DNA of 64,000 nt, taken from contig NZ_NPDX01000008.1 of NCBI RefSeq assembly GCF_002811945.1, positions 18,150 through 82,149 of the forward strand, read 5' to 3'. A model generated the notes under the pieces. That model did no database searches, was not told the origin of the DNA, and worked only from the letters and a program-made list of their open reading frames with translations. This document shows positions 62,740 through 64,000 of the stretch, one piece after another; the first letter of the stretch is position 1, and each line of letters starts with the position of its first letter. Origin of the DNA: Leptospira harrisiae. Its GTDB lineage: Bacteria; Spirochaetota; Leptospiria; Leptospirales; Leptospiraceae. The position numbers and the translations under genes are program-made.

Positions 62740-62925
62740 CTTCACTTGGTTAAGGAAAAAATGGATGGATGATTGTTTATTTGGGCGCCTCGAATCCGTT
62801 AGTTGATTGGCATTTAATTCTAGAACGACCACGCTATTCGCTCCAATCTTTCCGATCGGTTTGTTGGCCAAAATAATTCAGTTCATGGAAAGGATTTCCG
62901 CTACTATCGCTGGCGCAGGGATTGG
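62740..62925 (+). repeat. Long dispersed repeat, copy c (with hairpin core), upstream of the toxin-antitoxin pair
   Basis: It runs from CTTCACTTGGTTAAG to CGCAGGGATTGG. Within it, GGGCGCC at 62783 and GGCGC at 62912 pair as outer stem, and the core CAATCTTTCC with GGAAAGGATTTCC pairs around a long loop, leaving one bulged G. It is a near-identical direct repeat of copy d at 63699-63884, 959 bases downstream; the two flank the toxin-antitoxin genes. Confidence 0.75.
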
Positions 62926-62943
62926 TAAGAATCAAGATTTATC

Positions 62944-62972
62944 TTGACAGAATTAGTTTTTTTACTCAAAAT
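62944..62972 (+). promoter_or_regulatory. Predicted promoter of the toxin-antitoxin operon
   Basis: TTGACA (62944-62949), 17 bases, then CAAAAT (62967-62972, 4 of 6 consensus bases). The antitoxin ATG at 62979 is only six bases after the -10, and no ribosome site precedes it, so a leaderless or near-leaderless transcript is suggested. It begins 18 bases after repeat copy c. Confidence 0.4.
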
Positions 62973-62978
62973 TTGTTT

Positions 62979-63215
62979 ATGCACTCTGGTTTGATAAATC
63001 GCATTACTATAAATCCCGATATCTGTCACGGAAAACCTAGTATTAGAAACCAGAGGTATACAGTTGAGTTGGTTTTAGATCTATTATCTTCCGGAATGAC
63101 TCAGGCTGAAATTATCGATGACTACCCAAATATCGAAAGAGAGGACATTCTTGCCTGTTTAGAATTTGCATCTCAACTTATAAAAGTGAAGTCAATCTAT
63201 AAAGCCTCTGCATGA
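62979..63215 (+). CDS. DUF433 antitoxin
   Basis: This 78-residue protein has the DUF433 pattern INPDICHGKPSIRNQRYTVELVLDLLSSGMTQAEIIDDYPNIEREDILACLEFA (in pieces), an HTH-like domain typical of antitoxins paired with DUF5615 PIN-like toxins. I start at ATG 62979 because family members begin shortly before the R-I-x-x-N-P segment. A frame back to 62922 crosses repeat copy c. The stop overlaps the toxin start (ATGA), a usual toxin-antitoxin arrangement that couples their synthesis. Confidence 0.87.
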   Translation: MHSGLINRITINPDICHGKPSIRNQRYTVELVLDLLSSGMTQAEIIDDYPNIEREDILACLEFASQLIKVKSIYKASA

Positions 63216-63571
63216 AGTTTTTCATAGATGCTCAACTACCAAGATCTCTAGTTGAACTTTTTAAAAAGAAAAAAATTGAGGCCCTCCATGTTGAGGATCT
63301 TCCTAATGGAAACAAGACTAGCGATTCCGAAATTGTTAAATATTGTGACTCAAATCAATATATTCTCGTTACGAAAGATTTTGATTTTTTAGATTCATTT
63401 CTATTAAGAAAAAATCCCGCGAGATTACTAATTATCACTACCGGTAACATCAAAAATAGAGAACTACTAATGTTATTTGATCAATTCCTTTCAATCATCG
63501 TTGAAGAGTTTAATCACGAAAATTGGATAGAAATTTCAAATGAAGGTTTGATCATACACTCAGATAAGTAA
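63212..63571 (+). CDS. DUF5615 PIN-like toxin
   Basis: This 119-residue protein begins MKFFIDAQLPRSLVELFKKK, with the PIN-like Asp. It has ALHVEDLP and SDSEIVKYC in the middle, then VTKDFDFLD (second acidic cluster, about 66), and LLIITTGNIKNRELLMLF (about 81). This is the DUF5615 (VapC/Mut7-C-like) family, predicted RNase toxins. It overlaps the antitoxin by ATGA. The pair is flanked by copies c and d of a long direct repeat, which suggests movement as a unit. Confidence 0.87.
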   Translation: MKFFIDAQLPRSLVELFKKKKIEALHVEDLPNGNKTSDSEIVKYCDSNQYILVTKDFDFLDSFLLRKNPARLLIITTGNIKNRELLMLFDQFLSIIVEEFNHENWIEISNEGLIIHSDK

Positions 63572-63631
63572 TCTAACATAGGCTTAAATGATTAGAGTTT
63601 TCACAAGACGAGTTCACTATCCCCCACTCCT

Positions 63632-63680
63632 GCCAGCGGAACTTCCTGTTCCGACTGGCGAGCTTAGGCCATCCTTGGCC
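63632..63680 (+). terminator. Tandem GC-rich hairpins after the toxin gene
   Basis: GCCAG-CGGAAC (63632-63642) pairs with GTTCCG-A-CTGGC (63648-63659) around TTCCT with one bulged A. A second hairpin, GGCCA-TCCT-TGGCC, lies at 63667-63680. Both follow the toxin gene and precede repeat copy d. There is no T-run, so intrinsic termination is uncertain; they could be part of the repeat-associated element. Confidence 0.4.
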
Positions 63681-63698
63681 ACGCCACCGTGACGACCT

Positions 63699-63884
63699 CT
63701 TCACTTGGTTAAGAAAAGAATGGATGAATGTTTCTTTGGGCGCCTCGAATCCGTTAGTTGATTGGCATTTGATTCTGTAACGACCGCGCTATTCGCTCCA
63801 ATCTTTCCGATCTGTTAGTTGACTAAAATAATTCAGTTTACGGAAAGGATTTCCGCTTCTATCGCTGGCGCAGGGGGTTGGTTG
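63699..63884 (+). repeat. Long dispersed repeat, copy d, downstream of the toxin-antitoxin pair
   Basis: It is a direct repeat of copy c with scattered base differences and small gaps, from CTTCACTTGGTTAAG to CGCAGGGGGTTGG. The outer stem is GGGCGCC at 63738 with GGCGC at 63867. The core pairs TTTCCG with CGGAAA, where copies a and b have TTTCG with CGAAA, so the stem is preserved by matching changes on both sides. The loop is about 33 bases. Confidence 0.75.
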
Positions 63885-63942
63885 GAGGATTCTTAACAGT
63901 TATTTGCAGATAGAACGCTTTAAAAACTAAACATAAAAAGTA

Positions 63943-63972
63943 TTGACAATATAGCCGATTATTGGCTACACT
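63943..63972 (+). promoter_or_regulatory. Predicted promoter with embedded operator at the right edge
   Basis: TTGACA (63943-63948), 18 bases, TACACT (63967-63972). Between them lies the inverted repeat TAGCC-GATTATT-GGCTA (63952-63968), extendable with one mismatch to a 17-bp palindrome. An operator between the -35 and -10 suggests repression, as in autoregulated cassettes. It follows repeat copy d. Confidence 0.5.
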
Positions 63973-63978
63973 AAGTCA

Positions 63979-64000
63979 GTGAAGTTTCTTGTCAGATTTA
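63979..64000 (+). CDS. Start of a gene running off the right edge
   Basis: GTG at 63979 opens a frame VKFLVRF to the last base. It begins only six bases after the predicted -10, without a ribosome site, much like the antitoxin at 62979. Only seven codons are visible, so the product is unknown. A further toxin-antitoxin or cassette gene is a reasonable guess from the context. Confidence 0.3.

Noticed and set aside
62922..62978. N-terminal extension of the DUF433 antitoxin
   Set aside because: It overlaps the end of repeat copy c and the predicted promoter; the family starts at about ATG 62979.
20494..63871. Calling the hairpin repeats a CRISPR array
   Set aside because: The copies are tens of kilobases apart, of variable length, and there are no regular spacers or cas genes.

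Overview
The window looks like Leptospira DNA, most likely from a saprophytic species. The evidence is AT-rich DNA, spirochaete-style lipoprotein signal peptides (loosely defined residues before Cys, as in FFLQC and FLVVAC), an OpgG/OpgH glucan pathway, and many genes of a style I know from leptospires. A ParA/ParB pair, two replication-initiator-like genes and two copies of a GC-rich palindrome sit together at 19.4-23.5 kb. The window is therefore probably part of a secondary replicon (small chromosome or large plasmid). From memory, the L. biflexa replicon p74 carries recBCD, and recBCD is here too, so a p74-like replicon is my best guess. No alignment was run.

Layout. 0-4.6 kb: a partial gene at the left edge, a DUF167 protein, and an ABC export cluster (ATPase, FtsX-like permease, membrane-fusion protein). 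4.5-8.5 kb: a PAS histidine kinase, a TetR repressor divergent from a RibD-like reductase, and a SpoU-type RNA methyltransferase. 8.5-13.8 kb: a leftward operon of two related lipoproteins, a REC-GGDEF cyclase and an SrkA-like kinase. 13.9-17.9 kb: opgG and an opgH that appears split into two genes. 17.9-19.4 kb: a YheT-like hydrolase and a small lipoprotein. 19.4-23.7 kb: the replication and partition core, in which parAB is flanked by two inverted, diverged rep modules. 23.8-26.1 kb: TetR regulators, a thioesterase, PpnP and a short DUF1508 gene.

26.2-29.7 kb: a 7TM-DISM/SpoIIE phosphatase and a MASE3 histidine kinase. 29.7-37.5 kb: a haem-uptake locus, with hmuSVUT leftward and two lipoproteins (one HmuY-like) plus a TonB-dependent receptor rightward. 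37.5-46.7 kb: a deoxyribosyltransferase and the recC-recB-recD operon. 47-50 kb: an S15/CocE-like lipoprotein hydrolase divergent from a membrane-anchored AraC regulator. 50-54.3 kb: a two-gene unit of unknown function (1123 and 322 residues). 54.3-55.2 kb: a gene-free AT-rich stretch with a 38-bp near-perfect palindrome. 55.2-59.7 kb: two SH3-domain envelope proteins and a class A penicillin-binding protein. 59.7-62.6 kb: a methyltransferase, a hotdog-like protein, a MarR regulator and a lipoprotein. 62.7-64 kb: a DUF433/DUF5615 toxin-antitoxin pair between two copies of a long direct repeat, then the start of another gene.

The most unusual structures are: the mirror-image rep modules around parAB; the 18-bp and 14-bp palindromes bracketing parA, which are candidate parS sites; a four-copy dispersed hairpin repeat whose stem shows compensatory changes; the cassette-like toxin-antitoxin unit between two of those repeats; the split OpgH; and the uncharacterised 1123/322-residue pair.
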